From UBA5951 sp009936885 (GTDB taxonomy: Bacteria > Pseudomonadota > Alphaproteobacteria > Puniceispirillales > Puniceispirillaceae): 64,000 bases of DNA. Positions 1 through 8,649 of the stretch are shown here, piece by piece. The position numbers and the translations under genes are program-made. Location of the stretch: contig CALKVA010000019.1 in NCBI GenBank assembly GCA_937996625.1, positions 1 to 64,000 on the forward strand. Direction: 5' to 3'. How positions within the stretch are numbered: position 1 is the stretch's first letter; each line of letters begins with the position of its first letter. The notes beneath the pieces are model-generated. The model was not told the origin of the DNA. It worked only from the letters and a program-made list of their open reading frames with translations, and searched no databases.

Positions 1-1
1 T

Positions 2-100
2 ATTCAAGGCTCAGCGACGGATTTGCAAACTTTTTGGAACTCGGTTGATATTTCTCAAGACTGGTTCCGAAACTATTTACCTTTTAAAAAAAGGATATGA
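2..100 (+). CDS. Possible C-terminal end of a plus-strand protein (cut by window start)
   Basis: An open frame enters from the left edge and ends at a TGA at 98-100. It gives 32 residues rich in aromatic and basic amino acids (it includes FWNSVDISQDWF and ends PFKKRI). The composition looks protein-like and the frame has no internal stop, but 99 bases is too little to assign a family. It would converge on the flagellin gene, with the hairpin at 121-150 between the two. Next to a pse/flagellin locus, a glycosylation or motility-accessory gene would be a natural guess, but that is inference only. It could also be a chance open frame. Confidence 0.35.
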   Translation: MQGSATDLQTFWNSVDISQDWFRNYLPFKKRI

Positions 101-120
101 AAAACTATGTGTTCCTCTGG

Positions 121-150
121 TGGTGCATGGGGATGGGGTCCCATGTACCA
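121..150 (+). other. Strong inverted repeat between convergent genes
   Basis: TGGTGCATGGG (121-131) can pair with CCCATGTACCA (140-150): 11 pairs, one of them a G-U wobble in plus-strand RNA, around an 8-base loop. In minus-strand RNA the wobble becomes an A-C mismatch, so the plus-strand hairpin is stronger. It lies between the end of the partial plus-strand frame (100) and the flagellin stop (241). No U-tract directly follows on either strand, so it is not a classical intrinsic terminator. It may act with Rho or as a 3' stabiliser. Confidence 0.5.
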
Positions 151-240
151 ACTACGGTTCGTTGATGGTTCTTTCTATGGAAGGATTGGTAGGACGTGCC
201 CGATCGAAACTATCGTCCAGCCTCGAAAGTATTTTTTACC

Positions 241-3200
241 TTACTGGAGTAAAGCTAGTATGTTTTGCTTAGACTGGTTAGCCTGAGCTAGCATAGAAGT
301 TGCTGCCTGAGACAAAATCTGTGACTTAGTAAGATTAGTTGTCTCTCTAGCAAAATCTGCGTCCTGTATTCTACCCTGTGCTGCCGCTGTATTAGTTACA
401 ACATTGGATAGGTTATTCACAGTATGGTCCAACCTGTTTTCAAGGGCACCAAGTTTTGCTCTTTCTGAAAGTATAGTTGCTAACGCAGCATCAATACTTG
501 TAATAGCACTATTGGCACCAGCCTGAGTAGCAATCGTCAGTTGGTCTATACCAGTGTTACCTGATGAGTAGCTAGAAGATGAAGTGCTAGTAGAAGTTGT
601 TGTTTCTACACTTCCGTCTCCAGTAGCTGACACAGTAGTTAACACCTCATTTGCTTTAATCACAGCATCACCATTACCCGATGTGTCAGAGGCATTCTGT
701 AACACACCAGACATAACATCTAGCTGAAGCTCAAGATCAGTTGAGGCAGTAGTATGGCCATCAAAGAAGATCTCTCCACCTTTGCTATTTGTAATAGTAA
801 GTGCACGATTATCTACGTCCATTGAATATGAGAACGGCGCACCCAAGTACTCTGTGTTTAGATTTGCCATGAGATTATCAAGGCTTGTCTTGAAAGTACT
901 TGAAGAGAACGTATCAGAGTCAAAGTTAAAGCTACGAGCTGTGGATGCTTGTCCATTTACACCAAGAACAAATGTAGATACATCATCCTGATTAAACGTA
1001 AGCTTCACAGAACTTGCTTCTGTTAACACACCAGACGTGACACCTGAGTCAATTACCACTTCGTGGGCTTTGTTGGCTGCCCCTACTGCTGCTGCGGTTT
1101 TGAAATATTGTCCAGTACTTGCAGCAGCTGGCTCAGTTGTTGCTGAGATGTTCATTTCTCTTCCGAGTACGTTGGTTATAACAAACTCATCAGAAGTTGA
1201 ATCATATGCTACACGCAGATTAGAATCAGCACCAACAGCTGTACCAGCCTGCAATCTTGCCTCAAGCAATGCAGCTTGTTCCCAACCAGAATCACCAGCT
1301 GTACCGCCTGGGAAGACAGTAGCTACAGTAAGAACACTGTTTGTCCCGCCATCAATACTCATAGTTAATGTTGCGGTGGAAGCAGTTATGGTTGTACCAA
1401 AACCACGCTCTAATCTTACCTCTGAAGCATGCGCTCCCTGAGAAGAAAGTTTTTCGGTTCCATCCAGACCATCAAGCTTAGATACAGTAATTGTTCCGTA
1501 GGCAGATGATACGTCTTCTACTCTAAGGTCACGACCCTCACTATTTGAGATAGTTAAGATACCTCCTGTGTAATCAACAGCAAATTCACCAACGTTGATA
1601 CGGTCATCATTAAAGCCTGTGGCTGTAATCTGTGCAGTAAGATTTGCTAATACAAACGCCTCAATTGCAGCATCAGTGTTGTTCAAAGACTGAATATCCA
1701 AAGCTGACGATGTACCAGAGAAGTCTGCATACACATTTCCTGCTCCGTCTGTGATTTTGAACACATAGTTTGCAGCAAGTGCAGCATCACCAGTACCAGC
1801 TCCATCTGCGGCATAACCAAAGGTATTGCTGAAGTTAAGAGCAATTTTACTCTCACCAATAATACCTCTTACAGAAGCAGTTGTATCTGCAAGTGTATCC
1901 TGGAGAACAACCGGCTCATTTAATGCAGTAGTAGCTGTATCAGCAACATCAAATGTAGCTGTACCAGTGCTAGAACTTGAGAAATTGGTGATATCCACAC
2001 CGCCAGCAGCAGCGTGATTTACAACCAGATTGCTACCATCATCAGACCAAGCGACCGAAATATTGTTCTGAGTACTTGCTTCAGTATAGACAGAACCACT
2101 ATTTTGTTCGTCAGAACCAAAGAAATAACCATTACCAGCACCCTGACTTACTTCAAGATAACGACCTTGAGCATCTTCAATGGAGAACACACCTGATGAT
2201 TGAGTAACGGTAATACTATCATCAAATACACTCTGTAATTCCTCACGCATAGCTTGTGCTACATGAATATATGTTGCAGCAGCTAGTGTTGAAGAACCTG
2301 GAAGTGATGTTGAAAGCATACGGTTTTTGATATCAACTTCTTGAGTGGTATCCCCAACCTTCAAAGTAAACTTATATGTTTCATCTGCAGCAGCTGCAGC
2401 ATTCATAGTGGTGGCTGATACTGATGCAGCAGCAGCATTACCGGTTACAGTTGTATTAGTCGCAGATTCTTTCAATCCCTGATTAATACGCTCAGCAAAA
2501 TCGGCCCTTGAGTCTGCATCACCTCTCGTAAGTGTCAAACCAACTCCGGTGATTATAGGCGCAGTGACTGTTGTAAGGTCAATCGCAGTACCCGCAATCG
2601 CGTTGGCTTGGCTAGTGGCTAGCTTAAACGTATCTTCATCAACTTTAATAATGAAACGAGAAGTACCAGTAGTTGTTGCAGTAACACTTACGCCAGCCAT
2701 AGTCGATGATCTTACCTCGTCACCGGTAACAAATCCATGGTCTGTAAGTTTTAGTATGTCTAAAGAAACAACTGAAGCAGCTGTAGCTGTAGCTGCGGCT
2801 GGTGCTATTCTATAAGAAAGGCCTGTGTCACGGTCAGTTAACTCAAGACTGTAGACATCATCTCTATCAAAAGTAAGATTACCAATTTCTTCTGCTACAC
2901 CACTTGTAGTTGTTGTTGTAGAACTAGTAGAAGAGGTTGAAGAAGCACCTATACCCAAAGAAGAAGCTGCAACATTCGCTATATCTAATGAAACACTTTG
3001 GTTAGCATTCGCTCCGATTTGGAATGTTTTGCCAGTAAACGAACCGTCTAAAACATTGATTCCATTGAATTGTGTTGTTTCAGAAATACGTGTAATCTCA
3101 TCTGATAATTGAGCTACTTCCTGCTGAAGATAGGCTCTGTCGGCATCAGAATTTGAGTCATTTGCAGATTGTACTGAAAGTTCACGCATTCTTTGTAGGA

Positions 3201-3459
3201 TGTTACCGATTTCTTCCATGGCACCTTCTGCCGTTTGAGTAACCGATATACCGTCGTTCGCATTTTTAATTGCAGCCTGCAACCCGCGAACTTGAGATTC
3301 CATCCGACTAGCAATAGCCAATCCTGCCGCATCGTCGCCAGCAGAATTAATTCGCATTCCTGATGAAAGTCTTTCCATCGCCTTTTCAAGCTCATTATTC
3401 ACCTGTCTGGTGTTATTTTGAGCTAAAAGAGAGGAAATATTTGTGTTGATTGAGACCAT
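241..3459 (-). CDS. fliC: Giant flagellin (filament subunit)
   Basis: Structural subunit of the flagellar filament, exported through the flagellar type III apparatus. The N-terminal ~160 residues are textbook flagellin (MVSINTNISSLLAQNN, LERLSSGMRINSA-type region, GINVLDG). The last ~90 residues form the matching C-terminal coil (ALENRLDHTVNNLSN, ending QNILALLQ). The protein is 1072 aa, against roughly 270-500 aa usually. The extra ~800 residues are Thr/Ser/Ala-rich and hold four copies of a motif ending near residues 426, 638, 763 and 891 (SIEDAQGRYLEV, TISNSEGRDLRV, VITNVLGREMNI, TITNSKGGEIFF). This suggests tandem flagellin-IN-like surface modules. The start is fixed by the SD AGGAGG at about 3467-3472. 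No cysteines were noticed. The gene lies behind pseF on the same strand and has its own promoter-like element. Confidence 0.95.
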   Translation of the reverse strand: MVSINTNISSLLAQNNTRQVNNELEKAMERLSSGMRINSAGDDAAGLAIASRMESQVRGLQAAIKNANDGISVTQTAEGAMEEIGNILQRMRELSVQSANDSNSDADRAYLQQEVAQLSDEITRISETTQFNGINVLDGSFTGKTFQIGANANQSVSLDIANVAASSLGIGASSTSSTSSTTTTTSGVAEEIGNLTFDRDDVYSLELTDRDTGLSYRIAPAAATATAASVVSLDILKLTDHGFVTGDEVRSSTMAGVSVTATTTGTSRFIIKVDEDTFKLATSQANAIAGTAIDLTTVTAPIITGVGLTLTRGDADSRADFAERINQGLKESATNTTVTGNAAAASVSATTMNAAAAADETYKFTLKVGDTTQEVDIKNRMLSTSLPGSSTLAAATYIHVAQAMREELQSVFDDSITVTQSSGVFSIEDAQGRYLEVSQGAGNGYFFGSDEQNSGSVYTEASTQNNISVAWSDDGSNLVVNHAAAGGVDITNFSSSSTGTATFDVADTATTALNEPVVLQDTLADTTASVRGIIGESKIALNFSNTFGYAADGAGTGDAALAANYVFKITDGAGNVYADFSGTSSALDIQSLNNTDAAIEAFVLANLTAQITATGFNDDRINVGEFAVDYTGGILTISNSEGRDLRVEDVSSAYGTITVSKLDGLDGTEKLSSQGAHASEVRLERGFGTTITASTATLTMSIDGGTNSVLTVATVFPGGTAGDSGWEQAALLEARLQAGTAVGADSNLRVAYDSTSDEFVITNVLGREMNISATTEPAAASTGQYFKTAAAVGAANKAHEVVIDSGVTSGVLTEASSVKLTFNQDDVSTFVLGVNGQASTARSFNFDSDTFSSSTFKTSLDNLMANLNTEYLGAPFSYSMDVDNRALTITNSKGGEIFFDGHTTASTDLELQLDVMSGVLQNASDTSGNGDAVIKANEVLTTVSATGDGSVETTTSTSTSSSSYSSGNTGIDQLTIATQAGANSAITSIDAALATILSERAKLGALENRLDHTVNNLSNVVTNTAAAQGRIQDADFARETTNLTKSQILSQAATSMLAQANQSKQNILALLQ

Positions 3460-3532
3460 TTAAACCTCCTGAAATGATAGTACTCAGAAAGGTAAACGTC
3501 GTATTAAAAAAAAATTTAATTTAGCTTTATAT

Positions 3533-3551
3533 TTGGCACGATAATTGCCTT
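3533..3551. promoter_or_regulatory. Sigma-54-like element upstream of flagellin, readable in both directions
   Basis: The plus strand reads TTGGCACGATAATTGCCT, a near-perfect RpoN -24/-12 pair with GG-N10-GC, but it points toward the 3' end of pseF. Because the element is quasi-palindromic, the minus strand also has GG-N10-GC (AGGCAATTATCGTGCC) with a poorer -12. Read that way, transcription would start near 3525, about 66 nt before the flagellin ATG, similar to the flgB leader. Poly-A/T tracts at about 3501-3515 and 3641-3675 flank it. The direction used is uncertain. I found no clear sigma-28 box here. Confidence 0.5.
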
Positions 3552-3671
3552 GCAAATTAGAGAAAAAAATAGTTATTTTATATCGTTAAGTATCTGAAAA
3601 TGCGCGTGAAAACAAGTTTCATGCCAAAAACGGATAAATTAAAAAAAAGTTTAAAAAAAATTAAAAAAAGT

Positions 3672-4349
3672 TTAATTTTGTGATTTTAAAAGAACTGCAT
3701 AATCGTTTGGGGTGTTAATATCTGAAACTTGGCTCTCATCTAAAACAAACGGCATTAAATTTTTTCCATAAAAATTTTTTTGTTCCATAAAAGCGTGTGT
3801 TCTCGCCCAATATAAGGTTCCGTTGCTAACAAAACATTCTTTATAAAATTGAGATTGAATGTTTTTGAATTCAGGATTGAGCAAAATTAAATCACCATTT
3901 TCATCTTGTATTAACGCCTGCTGTGGCGGATAATTGTATAAAGAGACACCCATAAGGAAATCACAAATTTTTGTTTTTTGAAATATTTCAGAAGATTTTT
4001 TTAAAGTCTCAGGACCTAATTTTACGGCAGTTGGATAAATACAGCAAAATTCATGGATGTTTTCATAGTTCGACATGACATCCAAACAAACTTCAGCTAC
4101 AGTGGAATTATCTTTGGATAGACCTGCTTCACGCTTTAGCGCCCTCGCGCCATAACTTTTAGAAATTTCTAATATTTCTTGGTCTTCAGATGAAACAATA
4201 ACTCCAGAAAACAACTCAGTAGCTAGAGCGTTAATTATACAATGACCAATTAGAGGTATTCCTTTCCAAGGAAGAATATTTTTTCTAGGTAGCCTTTTTG
4301 AATTTCCCCTTGCTGGAATGATTGCTATTGGTTTAACAGACGGAGACAT
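3672..4349 (-). CDS. pseF: CMP-pseudaminic acid synthetase (acylneuraminate cytidylyltransferase family)
   Basis: Activates pseudaminic acid with CTP to the CMP-sugar donor used for flagellin glycosylation. The N-terminus has the family nucleotide-binding signature (IAIIPARGNSKRLPRKN). The length, 225 aa from this start, fits PseF/NeuA enzymes. I chose the ATG at 4349, 8 nt after the pseI stop. A TTG 24 nt upstream is possible, but nothing supports it. It is the last gene of pseB-C-I-F. Assignment to pseudaminic rather than legionaminic or sialic acid rests on the PseB/PseC pair upstream, not on this sequence alone. The region looks more AT-rich than the flanking flagellar genes. Confidence 0.82.
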   Translation of the reverse strand: MSPSVKPIAIIPARGNSKRLPRKNILPWKGIPLIGHCIINALATELFSGVIVSSEDQEILEISKSYGARALKREAGLSKDNSTVAEVCLDVMSNYENIHEFCCIYPTAVKLGPETLKKSSEIFQKTKICDFLMGVSLYNYPPQQALIQDENGDLILLNPEFKNIQSQFYKECFVSNGTLYWARTHAFMEQKNFYGKNLMPFVLDESQVSDINTPNDYAVLLKSQN

Positions 4350-4356
4350 CTTTAAT

Positions 4357-5415
4357 TTAACTAATCTGGTCAAGGGCTATCATTGTACCTGCAGGGATGT
4401 CCTTTTTCGCTATTTTAAAACAAACATCTTCTAGTCTTTCTGGGCCTAAACCAAAACCAGGTCGTCTGTATTCGATATCCTTTTCAGTAATTTTTGTTCC
4501 TTTATGTATGTCAAATTTTGAAAACATACTTCTGCGCGTAGCGTATTGCTTCTTTTTATCAGGATTTAATTTACGCTCATTATCTTGGATTGCACTCTCC
4601 ACCTCTCTTACTTCTGTGACAAATTTTATTGCATCTTCTTCTTCAAGAGAGAACATGTGTTCAACTGATGGTGTGCTTTTATCCAATGTGATTGTTTTTT
4701 CAACCATGTCGGCACCCAAACATATGGCAGCTATGTTCATGTGCCATCCAGGTGTATGGTCTGAAAATGCGATGGGGTAATCGAATAATTTTTTTAATTT
4801 TGGTATTTCAGATAATTGTACGTTATCTAATTTTGCGGGATATCCTGTTGGGCAATGGTGTATAATAATTCTATCATTACCCTGCTCATTAATTTTTCTA
4901 ATCGCAAAATCAATTTCCTCATATGACGCATTTCCTGTGTCTAATTGAATGCACATACCAGTTTTTGCTGCATTTTGAATGAGTGGAATGTGATTTATAT
5001 CCGATGAAGCTATTTTTACAGTATCTGTTTTTAATTCTTTAATTAATTCAAGATAATGGTCAGATAATATTGTAGCAAAAAACTCTATATTTTTTTTATC
5101 ACAATATTTTTTTATTTCTCTCCATTCATCATCAGTTAGTTCTCTTCTTCTTAGAATTTCAAACAGAGACTCTGAAACTTTCTTTACCTGTCCTGTATGT
5201 TGATTGGTTAAGATTTCATATTCAAATTGTTGTTTTTTGTCTGAGACTAGTTCACCAGCGCTCAATAATTGAAATTTGATCGCGTCAGCACCTGAAACAG
5301 ACGCAGAATCAATTAGAGATATGGCAGAGTCAAAACCGTTGATTGTTGGACCGGCTTCTAGAGTGATATAACATCTAGCTTCTTTACCAATTGTTTTATT
5401 ACCTATGTTAACCAT
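4357..5415 (-). CDS. pseI: Pseudaminic acid synthase (NeuB/PseI family)
   Basis: Condenses phosphoenolpyruvate with a 2,4-diacetamido-trideoxy hexose to give the nonulosonic acid. It has the NeuB TIM-barrel features near the N-terminus (YITLEAGPTINGF, GADAIKFQLL) and mid-protein (KIASSDINHIPLI, HHCPTGYPA, AFSDHTPGW). A C-terminal SAF/antifreeze-like domain follows (RRSMFSKFDIHKGTKITEKD). At 352 aa the length is typical. Its start overlaps the end of pseC by 8 nt, so translation is probably coupled. The NeuB-type LEAGPTINGF differs slightly from the common AEAGxNHNG. Confidence 0.85.
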   Translation of the reverse strand: MVNIGNKTIGKEARCYITLEAGPTINGFDSAISLIDSASVSGADAIKFQLLSAGELVSDKKQQFEYEILTNQHTGQVKKVSESLFEILRRRELTDDEWREIKKYCDKKNIEFFATILSDHYLELIKELKTDTVKIASSDINHIPLIQNAAKTGMCIQLDTGNASYEEIDFAIRKINEQGNDRIIIHHCPTGYPAKLDNVQLSEIPKLKKLFDYPIAFSDHTPGWHMNIAAICLGADMVEKTITLDKSTPSVEHMFSLEEEDAIKFVTEVREVESAIQDNERKLNPDKKKQYATRRSMFSKFDIHKGTKITEKDIEYRRPGFGLGPERLEDVCFKIAKKDIPAGTMIALDQIS

Positions 5416-6613
5416 ATTTCACTCCATAAAATTCGTGCAGTTTTGATATAATATAATTGAGTTCGATGTTCGTTATGTCAGCATAAAGAGGAAGACTTAA
5501 CGAACTTGCATAATATTTTTCTGCATTTGGCAGATATGTTCCTTTAAACCCATGTTCTTGAAAATAAGAATTGTGGTAGATCGGTCTATACTGTATTCCA
5601 GCATTGATCTTTTCCTCATTAAGAAACTTGAAAAGTTCTGTTCTGGTGCAAGTGTCTTCAGTTTGGCATACAAATAAATGCCATGCTGAATTTGCTGAGT
5701 AGGGAGGTATTCTGAGCGGAAGAGTTTTCAACTTATCCATATAATATAAAACGATTTCTCGTCTTCTTTTTAAAAAATTGTCTAACCTTTTCAACTGAGA
5801 TAGACCCAGGGAAGCATTAAGGTCGCTCATTCGGTAATTAAAACCAATTTCTTGCATGTCATATTTCCAAGGTTCATCTTGATCCACAGACCTTACAATC
5901 CCGTGAGAAGAGAGTCTTTTCATTTTCTCTATTATTTTCAAATTTTGACTTGTTGCTAGACCGCCTTCTGCCGATGTAATTATTTTTGCTGGATGCAGGC
6001 TAAATACAGTTATCTCTGAGAATTCACAATTGCCAATTAATTTTTTATATTGAGTTGCACCTAATGAGTGAGCTGCATCTTCTATAATTTTTATATTATG
6101 TTTTTTACATATAGAAGATATTCTCAACATATCTGCAGGTCGTCCAGAGAAATGGACGACTATTAGCACCTTGGGTAATTTATTAGCAGCTTTTGCTATT
6201 TCTATTTTTTTTTCTAACTGCTCTGGGTCAAGATTTCCGGTTTTGACGTCCACATCTACAAAATCAATCTTAGCCCCACACATCAATGCTGCAGTTGCTG
6301 ATGCAATGAATGATATAGGGGTGGTCCATACTATATCACCATTTTTTATGTCTAAAGCTAAACAAGCAAGATGAAGAGATGAGGTAGCACTATTTGAGGC
6401 AACTGTGCCTTTGCTATCTACCATTTTGGAGATTTCACTCTCAAATTGGGTAACCACTTTCCCTTGAGTGAGTGGTTTATTGATAAGGCAATCTACTACT
6501 GCATCAACATCACTTTGAATTATAGAATGTTTTGAATAAGGAATAGGAAATTCAATTTTGAAATTTTTTGAAATTCCTATCTCCTCTCCAGTGAAATCTA
6601 ACTTATGAAGCAA
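5408..6613 (-). CDS. pseC: UDP-4-amino-4,6-dideoxy-N-acetyl-altrosamine transaminase (DegT/DnrJ/EryC1 family)
   Basis: PLP aminotransferase for the second step of pseudaminic acid synthesis, acting on the PseB keto-sugar. Visible family features are the substrate and cofactor region (SNSATSSLHLACLAL), the Asp-containing EDAAHSLGA, and the Schiff-base lysine region (FSLHPAKIITSAEGG). GIQYRPIYHNSYF lies near the C-terminus. At 401 aa it is slightly longer than typical because of a ~20-residue N-terminal extension. It overlaps pseB by 11 nt and pseI by 8 nt, indicating one tight operon. Confidence 0.88.
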   Translation of the reverse strand: MLHKLDFTGEEIGISKNFKIEFPIPYSKHSIIQSDVDAVVDCLINKPLTQGKVVTQFESEISKMVDSKGTVASNSATSSLHLACLALDIKNGDIVWTTPISFIASATAALMCGAKIDFVDVDVKTGNLDPEQLEKKIEIAKAANKLPKVLIVVHFSGRPADMLRISSICKKHNIKIIEDAAHSLGATQYKKLIGNCEFSEITVFSLHPAKIITSAEGGLATSQNLKIIEKMKRLSSHGIVRSVDQDEPWKYDMQEIGFNYRMSDLNASLGLSQLKRLDNFLKRRREIVLYYMDKLKTLPLRIPPYSANSAWHLFVCQTEDTCTRTELFKFLNEEKINAGIQYRPIYHNSYFQEHGFKGTYLPNAEKYYASSLSLPLYADITNIELNYIISKLHEFYGVKYG

Positions 6614-7685
6614 TTGCTGATACCTTTTCTTTTTTTATTTTGGGTGGATATAAATTTTGGCTATCGTAAGAAGTGACTAAATCATCATTTCCGAGATACA
6701 TAGGTTGATTTTTTAAGTTGTCTTGGGTAAGATATTCTGGATTATTTTTAGAACAATAGGAAAAACCTGTCCGCACTGACCTTCCAGTTTCACTGCACCG
6801 GTTTGTGCTAAAATTATCTGATTTTGCTTCAAATGAAATGCTTGGCTTAATAACAAAATGATCTTCGAATTCTAATGTGAGGTGGGCGTCATCTTCGGGT
6901 ACCATCAGCTCATGGAGTTTCTCGCCTGGTCTAATTCCAATGAATTCTAAAGGTATATTTTTTGATAAAGCTTGTGCTAAGTCTGTAATCTTGACGGATG
7001 GTATTTTAGGAATAAAAATTTCTCCCCCATGCATTCGGTAGAAGTTCTTTAAAACAAATTCAACTCCCTGCTGAAGTGTAATCCAGAACCTAGTCATTCT
7101 TGGGTCAGTTATTGGAAGTGCCTTCGCATTATTTTCTAATAATTTTTTGAAAAATGGAACGACAGAGCCTCTGGAACCTACGACGTTTCCATAACGTACA
7201 ACAGAAAATCTTGCTTCTCTTCTCCCAGCCATATTATTAGCTGCTACAAACAGCTTATCTGACGCTAGTTTCGTAGCTCCATACAAATTAATTGGGTTAG
7301 CGGCCTTATCTGTTGAGAGAGCAATGACCTGTTTAACATCATTTTCTAATGAAGCTTTAATTACGTTTTCAGCCCCATGTATATTTGTTTTTATGCATTC
7401 TAATGGATTGTATTCGGATGCAGGTACTTGTTTCATTGCAGCGGCGTGGATAACCAAATCAACGCCACGAAATGCCTGCTTTACTCTTTCCTCATCTCGC
7501 ACATCCCCAATAAAAAAACGCATCTGTTCTTGAGGGAATTGTTCCTTCATGTCAAATTGCTTAAGCTCGTCTCTTGAAAAAATAATTAACCTTTCAGGGT
7601 TATATTTCTCAAGAATTGTTTTTGATAATTTCTTACCAAATGACCCAGTTCCGCCGGTTATTAGAATTGATTTATTATCAAACAT
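6603..7685 (-). CDS. pseB: UDP-GlcNAc 4,6-dehydratase (inverting)
   Basis: First enzyme of CMP-pseudaminic acid synthesis: 4,6-dehydration and C5 inversion of UDP-GlcNAc. It is an SDR fold with the NAD(P) motif GGTGSFG near residue 10, the conserved HAAAMKQVPASEYNP segment, STDKAANPINLYGATK (YxxxK pair) and IRPGEKLHELM. I start it at the ATG at 7685, which has AAGGAG about 8 nt upstream and begins MFDNKSILITGG. An upstream in-frame start would add 14 unlikely residues. The length is 360 aa, with a C-terminal tail ~25 residues beyond the usual enzyme. It lies 51 nt behind flgL and may be co-transcribed with the flagellar operon. Confidence 0.93.
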   Translation of the reverse strand: MFDNKSILITGGTGSFGKKLSKTILEKYNPERLIIFSRDELKQFDMKEQFPQEQMRFFIGDVRDEERVKQAFRGVDLVIHAAAMKQVPASEYNPLECIKTNIHGAENVIKASLENDVKQVIALSTDKAANPINLYGATKLASDKLFVAANNMAGRREARFSVVRYGNVVGSRGSVVPFFKKLLENNAKALPITDPRMTRFWITLQQGVEFVLKNFYRMHGGEIFIPKIPSVKITDLAQALSKNIPLEFIGIRPGEKLHELMVPEDDAHLTLEFEDHFVIKPSISFEAKSDNFSTNRCSETGRSVRTGFSYCSKNNPEYLTQDNLKNQPMYLGNDDLVTSYDSQNLYPPKIKKEKVSAIAS

Positions 7686-7736
7686 AAATGCGCTCCTTTT
7701 TTCATTGAGATGCAAAGTTCGTACCAATAAGTTTAT

Positions 7737-8639
7737 TCAGCGAAGAAAATCAAATAAACTTTGTTGTCCGATTTTTGCAAAGGCTTGGGTCGCTGCATCT
7801 CTATTCAACAGCATAGTTTGTAACTCTGTTACTATTTTAGTAATATCAGCATCTTCTAATTGAGATAAATTTTCTGAGAGGATAATCTGTCTTCTATTTA
7901 ATGCTTCTTCTTGAAGTTCAGCTTTATTTAATTGAGCGCCTATATAAGTCTGCTGGAGACTTAAATGGTCAATAGCACTTTGCAAATCGGATATCGCATT
8001 TTTAGGGAAATTGGCATCTTCGAAATTATCTTCAATTGCTTCGATTATTCCAAATACACTTTTATGCCTGTTTTCTGATGGCACTCTTAAAAATGCCGAT
8101 GCCCCGTCTATTCCTAAACTTAAAGTCATATTTTCTGAAATATTAACAACGTTATTTCCACGGTCTCCCATATATTGGATATAACCATTTTCATCTCTTG
8201 AAAATGCATTTTGGTTTACTTTATATCCAGCAAATAAAGCCTGACCGGAGGCATCTTCAGAATTCACAATTTCAAACATTGAATCCTTAAGCTGAGTAAC
8301 CTCTTGTTTCATTGCAACTCTATCTGCTACTGAAAATGTATCGTTTTCAGCCAATATCGTCAGTTCATAAATTCTTGTAATTAAATTAGATGCTTGATTT
8401 AGCGCATTTTCCGAAAGTTCTAATTTACTTTTTGCTCTTCCAATATTTTCGATATAACGTGCATTTTCAGTTTTTTGCTCTTTAGCAGCAGAAATATTGA
8501 CTGCAGAAATTGGGTCATCAGAGGCTTTTAGTATATTTTTTCCTGTGGCAATACGTGCCTGATTTTGCTGGATTTTACCATGCATATCACTTAATCGATC
8601 TAGTGTTTGCTGATTAAAAAGCTTTGTACTAATTTGCAT
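7737..8639 (-). CDS. flgL: Flagellar hook-associated protein 3 (HAP3)
   Basis: Junction protein joining FlgK to the filament. The N-terminus (MQISTKLFNQQTLDRLS, then ASDDPISAVNISAA) and the C-terminal coil (NLSQLEDADITKIVTELQ, ending QQSLFDFLR) are typical of FlgL. At 300 aa it is normal in size, in contrast to the enlarged FlgK and flagellin on either side of it in the assembled structure. It follows flgK after 10 nt. Confidence 0.92.
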   Translation of the reverse strand: MQISTKLFNQQTLDRLSDMHGKIQQNQARIATGKNILKASDDPISAVNISAAKEQKTENARYIENIGRAKSKLELSENALNQASNLITRIYELTILAENDTFSVADRVAMKQEVTQLKDSMFEIVNSEDASGQALFAGYKVNQNAFSRDENGYIQYMGDRGNNVVNISENMTLSLGIDGASAFLRVPSENRHKSVFGIIEAIEDNFEDANFPKNAISDLQSAIDHLSLQQTYIGAQLNKAELQEEALNRRQIILSENLSQLEDADITKIVTELQTMLLNRDAATQAFAKIGQQSLFDFLR

Positions 8640-8649
8640 AATAAGGTTC

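Noticed and set aside
45..272. Plus-strand 75-aa frame overlapping the flagellin end
   Set aside because: It runs antisense into flagellin, has no SD and spans the 121-150 hairpin. The shorter frame ending at 100 is more protein-like.
3460..3671. Sigma-28 (FliA) promoter for flagellin
   Set aside because: No TAAA-N15-GCCGATAA-like pair in the minus-strand leader; only loose partial matches such as AACGATAT.
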